Shown in pieces: positions 22,614 to 33,739 of a stretch of 64,000 nucleotides of DNA (positions within the stretch are counted from its first letter, which is position 1; each line of letters starts with the position of its first letter). This stretch comes from Blastomussa wellsi. Lineage: Eukaryota > Cnidaria > Anthozoa > Scleractinia > Plerogyridae. The DNA lies in contig OX393562.1 in assembly GCA_947652115.1 (NCBI GenBank), forward strand, positions 11,076,146-11,140,145. Reading direction: 5' to 3'. The notes under the pieces were generated by a model. That model was given only the letters and a program-made list of their open reading frames with translations. It did no database searches and was not told the DNA's origin. Made by a program: the position numbers and the translations under genes.

Positions 22614-23343
22614 TTAAGGTTACTATGCACCTTCAGGGGTGTTTCGCGTCGAAGCGATGTAGCGCGCGCGGGTTACATCGCAGATATCTAAAACCCTATA
22701 TCAAATTAAAGCTTATAGAGCTGGCTTTTTAAATATCCTATCCATTTTGTAATATTCTGAAATGCCGATTTTTCCGCGAAGTCTGAACGCAAGCGCGTGA
22801 TTCGGCTTCTGACAGCTTCAACTCAAAGCGAATTTAATATTTTGCTTAATTGGTTTGTTTTCCGGTTTTCGGACCCCAAGACCTAAAAAACCGTGTCTGC
22901 GTTTTGTCAAATTCGTTTGCATTAAAAAGTTACAGCGCCTTTTCAAAACAGAGCAAAAATTAATCGAAGTTATCGTACAAAAATGGCTCTCAACAAAAAA
23001 GTTTTGGGAAATTAAAAATACGCAGACACGTTTTTGTTGTTTATATATTAAACTAACTTTTCTCCAAATTTGGCGGCAATTGAACAAATTGCACTTGAGT
23101 TGCAGCTTTTGAAAGTCACCCTATCTAGCGAAAAATTCAACTCGAGAAAATAGCGAAAAGACAAAACCCTCAATTCGTAAACAAACGCCGCCCCCAAACG
23201 AAAAATCGCATTTTCTCCGCCGCTAAAAAAATATTTTTTTGATTTTTTTTTTTTAGATGAAAGATCACGCTTAGACCTATTGATTAGCATAAAAATCCAA
23301 ATTTCGCGAAAATGGCCGGTCCCAAGGTGCATAGTAACCTTAA
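22614..23343 (-). mobile_element. TTAA-flanked MITE, copy 2 (inverted relative to copy 1)
   Basis: A 730-base element with the same 20-base TIRs as copy 1. Outside the segment 23127-23195 it is almost identical to copy 1 read in reverse. The segment 23127-23195 differs completely from the corresponding 17757-17823 and resembles copy 3 instead. The two copies form a ~0.7 kb inverted repeat with about 4.3 kb between them. Confidence 0.85.
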
Positions 23344-23779
23344 GCTGAAAAGTAAAGTGATAATGCGGTGAGCGAACAAAAGGAAAAAAACTTGCCGAAA
23401 ATATGACGCGTATCAGATTATCATGCGCGAGACTTGAGCCAGATGTTGTTTGTTTTCCGTCACTTTGAAAACTTAAAATTTACTAAACTTTCACAAAAAC
23501 TGAAGCGAACAAACTGGATGGAAAGTGATAAAGGACCATAAAGTATTTTTTCAACTTTCAAGCCGTGAAATCGTGCCGTGAATTAATTTTATTTATACAG
23601 CCGATTGCAATTCTCGTGAGATGTGCAGCTACAATTTTTCATGAACAACTTTTTATTTTGAGTCTTTTGATTCACGAACCACGAAAGTAGATTCCCCGTG
23701 AATTTTCAGTTTAACAATACAGCTTGCAAGGTGTACAATAATAAAGTCTTCATTGACGCTAAATACACCAAACAGTACA

Positions 23780-23808
23780 TTTATAATAATAATAATAATA
23801 ATAATAAA
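23780..23808. repeat. (TAA)n microsatellite
   Basis: About nine ATA/TAA units. It abuts the 3' end of a minus-strand LINE fragment, where such tails are expected. Confidence 0.85.
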
Positions 23809-24119
23809 TTTATCAGTGTCAAGGTATCTGAAAAAACATTTTCTCTTAAAAGCCAAGAAGAGAAAGCTCGCCAAAATTCTTTTGTTGTATTACAAAGTAA
23901 AATTAGATGTTCGAGGGGCATTGGCGATTCAATTATTTTAAAGCGAAATAACTTCTCATTTGTAAATATTATGTCATTTAATAACTTATACTGAAACTTT
24001 CTAATTTTTGTTTCAACTGTGACAGTGAATGGTAGAGAGTAAATTTTTTTCCAGTCTACCATAAGCTCAGGGTATTTGTCGTTCAACTTTTTGAGATTCT
24101 TAAATATTTTACAACACAA
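23809..24119 (-). pseudogene. LINE 3' ORF fragment
   Basis: The minus-strand frame has YPELMVDWKKIYSLPF, TKIRKFQYKLLNDIIFTN and LEHLILLCNTTKEFW, the order seen in the region after reverse transcriptase of cnidarian and other LINEs (W-x2-IY, K-x-FQYKLLN, then LEHL ... C ... FW). The Cys pair expected before LEHL is missing, and the frame ends in the microsatellite. It is a 5'-truncated, decayed copy. Confidence 0.55.
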
Positions 24120-24317
24120 ATTTACAAAACAAAAGCTACAGGCAAGTGTTTTTTAATGCAGTTACTGTATATGCAATTTAACAGAGTTAACGACAAAGAG
24201 CGTTAGCGGCCTCTAGTAGTCAGCAGTGCTGACATGCGTTGCTCTTCGATCGAGGCATTCCTGTTCTTGTTGGTAGACCGCTTAAACCTGGATTTTTCAC
24301 TTCTTTACGATGCTCTT

Positions 24318-24382
24318 GCTATGTGAGGATGAACAAAAAAATACGTGAGGACGAACAAAAAAATACATGAGGACGAACAGAT
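24318..24382. repeat. Short tandem repeat, 22-base period
   Basis: GAGGA(T/C)GAACAAAAAAATAC occurs in two and a half units with one or two changes. Confidence 0.7.
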
Positions 24383-25370
24383 CAGACAAACAGCACTCTT
24401 GCTTCTCACTTGGGGTAGACTGAGGCTAGAAATGACATCCGATGCAAAGATTGCACATGACACTGCTGTTATGCTTGAGTTTCACGTGATCCCATGTCTA
24501 AACAGGCTTGTCAATAAGATTTGAAGTATGCGGTCCAGATATTTTGAAAGTAGACGTCACTGGGTGCCCTTTTTTAAGCACTTTTGTAATGAATGCTTTT
24601 TTTCCCGCTTATCTCCACCAAATTGCAGCCGGCGAAAACGTTTAAGTAGCCGGCGATGTCGCCGGCACTTATTGACAACCCTGCTAAATGTGTGTGATGC
24701 GCATGATGAAATTGTATTTTTGCATTTTATACATTATTAGTGGATGAACACTGGAATGCAGCAAAACTGCCGTGCATGCGTTTGTAATAGCAACGTTGAG
24801 ATTAGGATTGCAGGCTCCTCTTGTCACCCGCAATAAGATTTTCATAAGTATAGGACTGGTGTATGTCTTTGTGTTTAACCCAGTAACACTCAAATTTGGC
24901 AAACCTACTAATGTTTTAATGCTCTTTCCGGTGGCAGTTTATTTTTTCGATTCAATTGGTTTTAAATGTTCGTACCCAGTCCCCTGCTCGTTTAGAAAAT
25001 GGCTAATTGAAATTGTTCAAAGAACGTTTTGACATACATGTAGCCATTTCATTTGCATTCTGGAGTTTTTTGATCAACTCTTCTAATTGTCATGAAGAAA
25101 AGCAAATAAAAGATAAAAAAACAGGTAAGGAAGATGAACAAGCAAAACAAGTCAATTCTCATACAGTACAGTTAAAAGAAACAGAAATGAAATGTGGTTT
25201 TCAAAATTAATAGCGGCTCCCCAATTGAAGACATTGAAGAACACAACAAACACCTCAGTCAACACTAATTTATATTCAAAATAGATAGCAGGCTGGGAAT
25301 TGAACAAATGTGCAGATGAATTTCTTTGGCTTAGTACTTTCCTGTATAGCGGTGAGGCCTAACAAGTCCT

Positions 25371-26218
25371 TTGCATTGCGATGATTGCCAAATTGGCAAC
25401 CTGTTTAGGAAACTTTTTCGCAAAATTTTGTTTTCACTTGCCATGTCGACCAAAATGGTTGCAGCTTGGAGCGCTGTAATTATGGATTTTTTGGATGACT
25501 TCCGCACACTGGTTCCCTCAACTGACCTGTCTGCCAGAACTATGGAATTAACAGTGCTAGGTATTGAATTGGATTCACTCACCCCTCAGGCTCATCTTCC
25601 ACGTGACAAGTTCAAGCACATTATTGCCCTCTTGGACGCTTGGTCTTCCAAACAGCAGTGTACAAGAAAGGAGCTGGGATCCCTCATTGGCAATCTCCAA
25701 CATGCTTTTAAAGTCATTTCTAAGGGGCGTACTTTCTTACAGCATATGATCAACTAATTATCAGCATTTCAACGGGATGACCACCCTATATGGCTTCACC
25801 AAGAGTTCTGCTTAGACCTGTCTTCAGTTGGTGTCATGAATTCTTCCATTCGTGAGACAGCCTGAGTTTCCTTCTCTCCCCCAAGTGGGCGACATTACCT
25901 GGTTTTCTGTTTCTTTAGATGCGGATGTAGCTCTGGGTTATGGTGCAATCTTTGACCACGATTGGTTTGCTTGGGAATGGTCCGCTTCTCAAAAGCCTTT
26001 GTCAATTGCATACAAAGAGCCATTCCTATTCTACTTATCCAATGGCCTTGTTCCTTCCACTAGACAAGTCTATGGCTCTGCACAATGCCAATTCCTAGAT
26101 TTCTGTAGTCAAGATACATGTATTCTCACCGATTCAAGTCATCCTCTCCTACCTGCCAGCGAACAAATGTTGATGCGCTTCTGTGCCCACAATCCTGCAG
26201 ACATCCTTTTTTTTTTTT
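25371..26218 (+). pseudogene. DIRS-like retrotransposon fragment (RT end, RNase H, tyrosine recombinase start)
   Basis: A first frame contains LGIELDSLTPQAHLPRDKFK and CTRKELGSLIGNLQHAFKVI, then GRTFLQHMI. This is the end of reverse transcriptase typical of DIRS-type elements. A second frame has SLDADVALGYGAIFDHDWFA and EWSASQKPLSIAYKE (RNase H). It then jumps to STRQVYGSAQCQFLDFC and a ...MLMRFC segment, which resembles the start of the tyrosine recombinase. The stop at 25755 and the direct RNase H to recombinase join indicate internal deletion. Both ends are missing. Confidence 0.7.
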
Positions 26219-26736
26219 GCATTTTGATATTTTTATTTCATATTCAAGGTTTTTGTTTCACAATACACACTACACAATATAAAGTTAACACACACACAAA
26301 ACACACACTTATATGTATGTACAGAAAAACCTGTTGCATATAAAGTTACATTCTAAACTTTAAAATTAAACTATAAAGCTAAACAGCACAAAAAAATGCG
26401 GTACAAGATCTACATGTAACATTATTCACTGCGTTTCAGTATACAATGTACTTGCCCCACTTTTTGAGGTGGGTGGGCATTTTATTACTGGATTTAGCGA
26501 TCATACTGTACATGTAGTTTCAATTTGATAAATTTTCTTAATTTGCCTATAATGGATGGTTTGACCTTGTTACATCTGCAGGAATATATATATGTTTTTT
26601 CGCAATCAACAAAATAAAAATTATGGTTTATAAACAAATCTTCTTTGTCAAATATGCCGAGCATTACAATGTATATCTCAAATTGTTTTCCTGTACTTTA
26701 ATTACCAGCACTCTGATCAATGCATGCTCTCCTGGT

Positions 26737-28962
26737 CAGGGCTCTCCCTAAATTTCAGCACAGCAGGTAAAAGAACTTTTCAAACAGGTAAAAAATTCCC
26801 AGTGTTGAAAGGCCTATATTTCCCGTTGCTTACATTACATAATATTTGAAAAATCGGCAAACTCTTTTCGTCTTTTCCACAATTTTCTCCTGGCTTCAAA
26901 AACTCAACATTTACGATGGTGTGGCTGAAGGGCTACGTATTTTTGAAGACTCAATGAGAACAAGTTCAAAACAAAAGCTGCCTTTACAGGGCTTGAAATT
27001 GTGACCGATACGGTCGCATTTGCAACCAAATTTTTCTCTTTTGCGACTAAAAATTCCTCTTCAGTCGCAATTTTGCGACTATTCGCACAAATTAAGGATA
27101 AAATGAGAATTTTAATTCTTTTGTGTCTTGCTTATAAAGAAAATGTGAAAAGTTTTGGTCAAAATCCAGCCAAATTCATTTTGATATTACGTACGCGATT
27201 CGCACGATCTAGCACCATTACAGCAAACATGGCGGACATGGGGGTTTGCGAGTTTCGTTCATCTCACGCTTGTCCTTGCCAAAGATTCAAACATTTCATA
27301 ACGATACTCTGACTACTTTTGCTCAATTATGCTACCCCGTAATTTAAGGTCATTTCCCTGAAATAGAACTGACAATAGATTTTCGTTCAAACTTTGCCCA
27401 TTTGTTGTTCATCGTAAGGGAATTTCAATTTTGTAATGAAAAAGAGGGGTTACCATATTCGGTTAGGAGCAGGAGCACCTTGAAAATACCCCATAATTCG
27501 TTAAAATATCAGCTTCAGAAGTATTTTCATTTGACTAGCTCATGCAACGTCTTATGGGAGAAGAAAAAAAATAGGGAGAAAGCAAAACAAGGGAAAAACT
27601 ATAGATATACTGTATCGCCTTCAAGGAACAATTTAATATATGTTTCATTATGAAAGCACGCATTTCCAGTCGACCTTGATTCAACTTGTTACTAGTATGC
27701 AGTGATCTCGAGGCCACAATATCTGTTCAATAAGTTCACGTTTCCGTCGATTATTATTTTCTGCAATGGGAATTTGTTTATATTCCTGTTATAGGTAGAA
27801 AGTGATTGCTAGTCTCAGAAAAAGGGTAAAAAAATATAGGTCACCATTCTCGTTTACGAGAAAACGACGATTTATCTCCTTTACAAGCAAAGCTGTAAAT
27901 AAAACGCCGCAGTTTTCTTTAGGTGCGCGCGCTGATGACGCAATAAATCGTGCGCAGTAAGGATGCGCAATCCAATACAGGGGAATGACCTTAAGCTACA
28001 GCTAAAGCTCAACAAAACGCCTACAAAGGTAAAGTGTGTCGAAAATGGAAAAGGTAAAGATCGTTGAGTTTTAGATCAGAGATGTTCAAGATTGTGTCCT
28101 TTTTTTGTAGTCGGTCCTCTTCTAACTTGTCTACAAATGTAATTTAATAGAGTTAAAAGTTTGAGAATCTACTAAACAGTGTACTGAACAGTGTTCGATG
28201 AAGATGTCGGCACATGATTCAATTGACGATCGTTTCATTCGATCGTGCACCATTTTTTCCATCTAACAGAAATGAAATAAAAGTTAAGCTTGCATTGTTG
28301 CAATAACAAAATCATGGCTTATGTGCATTTTATTTTGCGACTAAAATTTTCAAACTTGCGACTAAATTTTCGCAGCTGGTCACCTACCTACACTACGTGT
28401 GAGCTACGTTCAATTATAAAACGAACTACTGCTACTCAGCCTGTTTTCACAACTGAAAAGTGAGTTCTCGCTTCTGAAATTAGTTTACTACTTTTCCTTT
28501 GTACTTCATTCATTTCAGTGGACAGACGTGATAAAATGAAAGGACAGCAGCGATTGTTCCCGCTTCATCGCAGAAACATGGCAACAAAAGATGTGCACTT
28601 GTAGAGAAAGCCCACTAAATGCACTACAGTCCTGCTCTTTCTTCGTAAGGTATTAGCACTGAGAAATGTGGAAGGTGAAAGAAAATAAAGAATACGAAAT
28701 ACATTTCTACTGGCACACAGTCGTAAATGAATGTTGCATTTTTTTTGTCATATGTAAGCGTCAAAGTTGTTAATTCATTGTTAATTTTTCATCTTTTCGT
28801 CAATGACGACACTGGTGGAACGCGTGACACTACTCTTTACAATGTAATTTACCTGTCGAGTTTTCTGCTGAGTTTTCAAGATATCTTATTGTTTTCAGGC
28901 AGTAAACAGTTGTGCTACAGGCGGTAAATTTTACTGGTTTCCGCCTGATAAGGAGAGCCCTG
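26737..28962. mobile_element. 2.2 kb hAT-like non-autonomous element
   Basis: The ends are CAGGGCTCTCC and GGAGAGCCCTG, matching the CAGGG-type tips common in hAT transposons. CTGGT flanks both sides (26732-26736 and 28963-28967), a possible target-duplication remnant. Near each end lie GTCGC/GCGAC-rich stretches (27005-27080 and 28337-28385). No transposase frame is visible over the 2.2 kb, so it is a deletion derivative or a coincidental pair of termini. Confidence 0.55.
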
Positions 28963-29494
28963 CTGGTGTGAACTGATCGTGGCCAAAATGTGGAGAAAAG
29001 GTGTTAAAATACAACAAAAAGGTATTAAATACTGAATGTCGTTAAAACGTTTGTACACCAGGCCTGATGTAAGATGAATTTGGTCTGTAATAAATTTAAT
29101 AGCATCCATTTGCATTTGTTAAAAATATTAGAAAAATGGTTTCATCCAATTTCTGAAAACACTGGCTTGAATATGAACTGGAGTGGAATGCTATTTTGCG
29201 TTTTCATCAAAACTGACCCTACATTTATTAAAATGGTCAATGTTTAAAAAGCGGTAGATAATTTTTCTTGTAAAATTCATTAATAATTCATAAGGAGTAG
29301 ATCCAATGCAAAGGTACTATTTAGGTCACATGAATGCTCTGTAAACCCCAATACAAATCAAGAGTAGAATTAACTTTTGATACAAACTCCTGCTCAGCTG
29401 ATTAGTATTTATTAACTTTTGATACAGATCTTTACTGATTAAAATGCAAAGCACAATGGAATCGAATAACAATACTTTGCATTCAATTTATTGT

Positions 29495-29529
<35 letters not shown>

Positions 29530-29534
<5 letters not shown>

Positions 29535-29579
29535 GTATGGGCTTTACAATTGCGAGCCGATCGGCGAGCAATTGTAAAT

Positions 29580-29592
<13 letters not shown>
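29530..29592. repeat. 63-base palindrome
   Basis: GATCTGTATGGGC through CAATTGC is repeated in inverse, centred on GAGCCGATCGGCGAG, with one mismatch per arm. Probably a short MITE. Confidence 0.8.
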
Positions 29593-29616
<24 letters not shown>

Positions 29617-29697
29617 AAAAAATTATTATTAAGGTAGATTAACCAAGAGTTTCAACTTCATTGAAACATTCGAAGGCTCTCAATTTGTAGCCTCAAC

Positions 29698-29955
29698 TTT
29701 GGTAAACATTGCGCTTATTTTTCGGCTAGTCGCTTCTGGTTCTAATTATACCTATCCATTGTCTCGAATCTCAGTGCAATTGTACACTTCAATGCATCAT
29801 GAATTCATACATTTTTTTTATCATTTATTTTTTACATAGATATATGAATTAATAACACGTTGAAATTTACAATTACATGGACATTCAAGACAATGGATAG
29901 GTATAATTAGAACCAGAGGGTGACTAGCCAGAAAATAAGCACAGTGTTTACCAAA
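29698..29955. repeat. Fold-back, arms about 65 bases
   Basis: TTTGGTAAACATTGCGCTTA ... CCTATCCATTGTC (29698-29763) is inverted with few changes at 29891-29955 (GACAATGGATAGGTATAATT ... GTTTACCAAA). The loop is about 127 bases. No target duplication is obvious. Confidence 0.75.
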
Positions 29956-30181
29956 GGAGGATGAAATACCTTTGGATTTGAATTATGAGTGTGAAATTTA
30001 TGACTTGATAGCTCTCAAGACACCTGGTCGTGAGGAAGAAATGGAGCAAGATTCAAAGAAGTTGGGATTTACAGCTGAAAAGGTTGCTGTTCATTTAATA
30101 GTTTTGGACTTCATTAAAAGACTGATGTTTAATGTGAATAAGTTGTGTTTTTCGATAGCTGAAGGCGAAACCATTTTGTGA
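29956..30181 (+). other. Open frame of unknown status
   Basis: The frame reads DEIPLDLNYECEIYDLIALK, then GREEEMEQDSKKLGFTAEK; charged and protein-like, about 70 codons to a stop. No splice site pair or start codon is convincing. It may be an exon fragment or a decayed gene. I do not recognise it. Confidence 0.2.
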
Positions 30182-31303
30182 AAAAGCTAATTAACACATT
30201 TGCATATCATATTTTCACAACCTCCATGAAAATGACATCCTGAATTGCATGGCGAATTGGGGCCCACCACCCAAAAATCTGTGGCGAACCTACATTTAAA
30301 ATGGCGAACTTGGCGCTCGTGCTTTTGAAAGGCTTATGTTTACATTTGCTCGCAGTAAAGTATAACTGAAAAGGAGAAATTACCAGCTGATTGACTCGTG
30401 GAAACGTTCACCACTGCAAATCGTGTGTGTCAGTTCCAAAAACACATGAAGTAGGAAAAGCAAAATGTGGTGTCAAACGCCAATGTTCACATTGGCATTA
30501 TGCATTGATGAGTGTTCCATGACTGGTCTTGGCTGCTCACCCGTTTGGCCTCATCGATTTTGAAATGGTTTTCATTGGATTTTTAGTTTCATTGGTATGT
30601 GTTCTCGTGGTTTGAAAAAATTAATGGATAAATGGGCAGTGTTCCAGATAAGAGACGGGTCTCAGGTCAAAAACCCCACAGCGACAGCTATCTGACCTGA
30701 CACTGACGAACAGGGAAAATCGACTAAAGTATTATAAAATACAAAAGAAACATAAAAAAGAATGTTCCTAAAAGAAAACACTCTAAGAATAGCTGCTATC
30801 TGCGATCTTAGATTTCCGAATCAGTGATCAGAGTTAGCAATTACAACCAATACGGTCGCCAATGCGACCAATTTCTTTGTATTGATGATGAATAATGGCC
30901 CTTTTCTCAGACATTGTGTCCCTCCAGAAAATTGTATTGAAAGATATTTGCTTCTTAAGCATTCAAAATAAGAAGAGAAGTCATTTCTTTCTTTTGCTTT
31001 GCTTCAAAAGTTTCTCTCGCATCATAAAACGGCATGTACTAAAACCCGAAACAACGAAACGAAACGACCGAAACAAGCAAAACCACCGAAACAAGCGAAA
31101 CGACCGAAACGAAATGAAACGAAACAAGCGAAACCACCAAAACGAAACAACCAAAATGAAACCACCGTTTTTGGTATGTCACGCAATGCATTCCAGAGGA
31201 GACTATGGGTTCGAGCAATGCCAAGGAAGTTATCGATTTCTCTTCAAGCTTTTCAAATACTGTCTAGAATTAGGAAAGCTAGATATCCCTTTTTATCTTT
31301 TAT

Positions 31304-32029
31304 CTCTCGATAATACACTCTTCCTGTAAATTTGGACTATTTCAGCGTTTGAATCATCCAATTGTGCCAAATAGAACGAGAGATATCGAATACTTTTCAA
31401 AGCTCGCCGGCATGCCGTAAAAATTTCCAAAGGGCTTTTTCAATTGTCTCACCAGCGCGTGCCGAGAGCAAACTTTTCCCTGTCAAAAATTGAATGAATG
31501 TTAACAGCGCATCTAAAGAACTTCGATAATACACTCTTTCTGTAAATTTGGACTGTTTCAGCGTTTGAATCATCCAATTGTGCCAAATAGAACGAGAGAT
31601 ATCGAATACTTTTCAAAGCTCGCCGGCATGCCGTAAAATTTCAAAGAGCTTTTTCAATTGTCTCACCAGCGCGTGCCGAGAGCAAACTTTTCCCTGTCAA
31701 AAATTGAATGAATGTTAACAGCGCATCTTAAGAACTTCGATAATACAATCTTTCTGTAAATTTGGACTATTTCAGCGTTTGAATCATCCAATTGTGCCAA
31801 ATAAAACCGGACATATCGAAATAGTTTTCAAGGCCGCCAGCGATTGCCGTGAAGTGTCGTCGTCTCGTCGGTCGCCATACCCATGGGAACTGGCTTCTTG
31901 CGAGTAATATATTCCATACTAAACGCTTCAGTGATTCTCGAGAGAAACGAGAACCTTCTCGCGAGAAACGAGACTCGTATCGCGAGAAACGAGACGAGAG
32001 GTGGTAACTTACATTTGAGCGGTACTGTA
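31304..32029. repeat. Satellite block inserted in the inverted repeat
   Basis: Three tandem copies of the ~215-base unit seen at 4.0 kb, then the CTCGCGAGAAACGAGAC satellite, ending GGTAACTTACATTTGAGCGG + TACTGTA. That end is the same terminal sequence that closes the element at 3169-4577. The other arm of the surrounding inverted repeat (near 33060-33080) lacks the block: TTTTTATCTTATTTTTTGTT is continuous there. Confidence 0.75.
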
Positions 32030-32688
32030 TTTTTTGTTTGACTTCCGGAAGCCACAAACCTTAAAAAGGAAACGAGGGAAAACATGAAGTTGAAGATTTA
32101 TACACGTAGTGAAAACGCACTCGATTATATTGATAGATATTGGCGTTCATTTTCGTCTCCACTTCCCAAATCGTTTAATAAATTCTTCTAATGCCACTGT
32201 GTAATCATTGTCAAATTCACATTTACGATGCACTGCAGGGGTTGAGATCAGCAGTTTATGACTGAAATCCAACGTCATATATCCTTTGGTTGCTTCCAAT
32301 CGTCAGGTCGGTCTTGGTAACCCAATAATTTATATCAGCCGCCTGAATGGGTTTATGACTAATGTCGCAGTATACAGAAGAATCACAATGACAAACTCAA
32401 AGTCAACGATCTTTAAATAGTTTTCTTTTTTATTTTGTTAATAAATGGAACGATACTAAGCACTTAATGACTGGCCCCAAGGGAAAAGGTGAGTTTTGTT
32501 ACCCCTCGGGGAACATTGAGTAGTAGTAGTAGTAAACCTGTACTTAAAACAGGGTAAACCAGTCAGTTGTAAAACAACTGTTATGAACGGGTGCCCTAAA
32601 ACTTATGTGTACAAATGTATGAATGAAGTTATCGGGGAAACAAAACGCACTGTTTCCCTTGGGGCCAGTCATTAAGTGCTTAGTATCT

Positions 32689-32833
32689 GCATGTACTAAA
32701 GCCAGGAACACCAGAACACTGGAACACCACAAAACATGGAACACCGGAACACCAGAACACCAGAAATACCATACAATGCCAATAAATTTCGGGTGTTCCA
32801 GGGTGTTCCGGTGTTCCTTATTTTAGTACATGC
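32689..32833. mobile_element. 145-base TIR element with a GGAACACC-repeat core
   Basis: GCATGTACTAAA at the left and TTTAGTACATGC at the right enclose runs of GGAACACC/CCAGAACACCAG and their complement GGTGTTCC. The same terminus GCATGTACTAAAA also precedes a CGAAACGAAACGACC run at 31032. Looks like a MITE family with simple-repeat interiors. Confidence 0.6.
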
Positions 32834-33544
32834 CCTTAGTATCATTCCATTTATTAACAAAATAAAAAAATAAAACTATTAAAAGAGCGTTGACTTTGAG
32901 TTTGTCATTACTCTCCGTGTCTCCCCTCGTTTCCTTTTTGGGGAGCGAAAGCAACTTCTTGCCCGAGGTGTATTTGCTTACAAAACATGTACAGAAGAGC
33001 GATTTAAGATAAACTAATAAATTTAAACTCTTTTTGTGGCTTCCGGAAGTCAAACAAAAAATAAGATAAAAAGGGATATCTAGCTTTCCTAATTCTAGAC
33101 AGTATTTGAAAAGCTTGAAGAGAAATCGATAACTTCCTTGGCATTGCTCGAACCCATAGTCTCCTCTGGAATGCATTGCGTGACATACCAAAAAGTTTCG
33201 CTTGTTTCGGTGGTTTCGGTGGTCTCATTTGGGTCTTTTCAGTGGTTTCGTTTCGGTAGTTTCGGTGGTTTTGCTTGTTTCGGTCATTTCGTTTGGTAAG
33301 GGCACACTGTTCCTCATGTCGGTTCCGATTGATGACATAGCAATAACATTTGCCACAGTGTTGACACGAGTGATTTTTTGGTCTCATTGTCCTCTTTCCT
33401 TCCCTACCAATGACGATACTTCAATAAATAACATGCATCTGCCTGGTTTTCTGAGAATGGATGCTCCCTTTTATACTATTCCCCCGTCATGCGATGTGCA
33501 ATTGTCTTTAGGATTATGTATACCCCACAATAGTTTCGGTTGAA

Positions 33545-33596
33545 TCGCTAGTATTCGCTACCCAGTTGGTAAGTATTCGCTAGTATTCGCTACCCA
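33545..33596. repeat. Short repeat TTCGCTA(GTATTCGCTA)CCCA
   Basis: GCTAGTATTCGCTACCCA is present twice within about 50 bases, with a third partial GTATTCGCTA. Confidence 0.7.
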
Positions 33597-33739
33597 TCAG
33601 ATTTGATGTTGTTTTAATTGTTGGGTTTTTTTTTTACAGTGCAAAAGTTTCAATCGCCTTTGCAACGCATCGTCTTAAAACCTCATTAAAATTGGTCATT
33701 TAATTTTTGCTTGTCCTTTTTCCACATCCTTTTTAGGTT

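Larger units (their letters stand above)
31036..33300. repeat. Large nested inverted repeat
   Basis: Left arm segments (31045-31303, 32030-32090, 32390-32460) reappear in inverse order and orientation at 33300-32836. Shared sequence includes GGTATGTCACGCAATGCATT, GTTCGAGCAATGCCAAGG, TTGACTTCCGGAAG and TGACAAACTCAAAGTCAACG. The left arm is longer because a satellite block (31304-32029) interrupts it. Between the arms is a second inverted pair (CACTTAATGACTGGCCCCAA at 32461 and its inverse at about 32655-32680) and a short TIR element at 32689-32833. Confidence 0.75.

Noticed and set aside
17838..23112. 85- and 89-codon frames repeated at 17.8-18.1 and 22.8-23.1 kb
   Set aside because: They are identical because the MITE copies are. 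Neither resembles a transposase, and they lie in opposite strands of the same sequence.
31039..33387. Lys/Arg/Asn-rich frames over the CGAAACGAAACGACC repeat
   Set aside because: Simple-repeat translation; the MHSRGDYGFEQC segment shared by both arms is inverted-repeat DNA without gene context.
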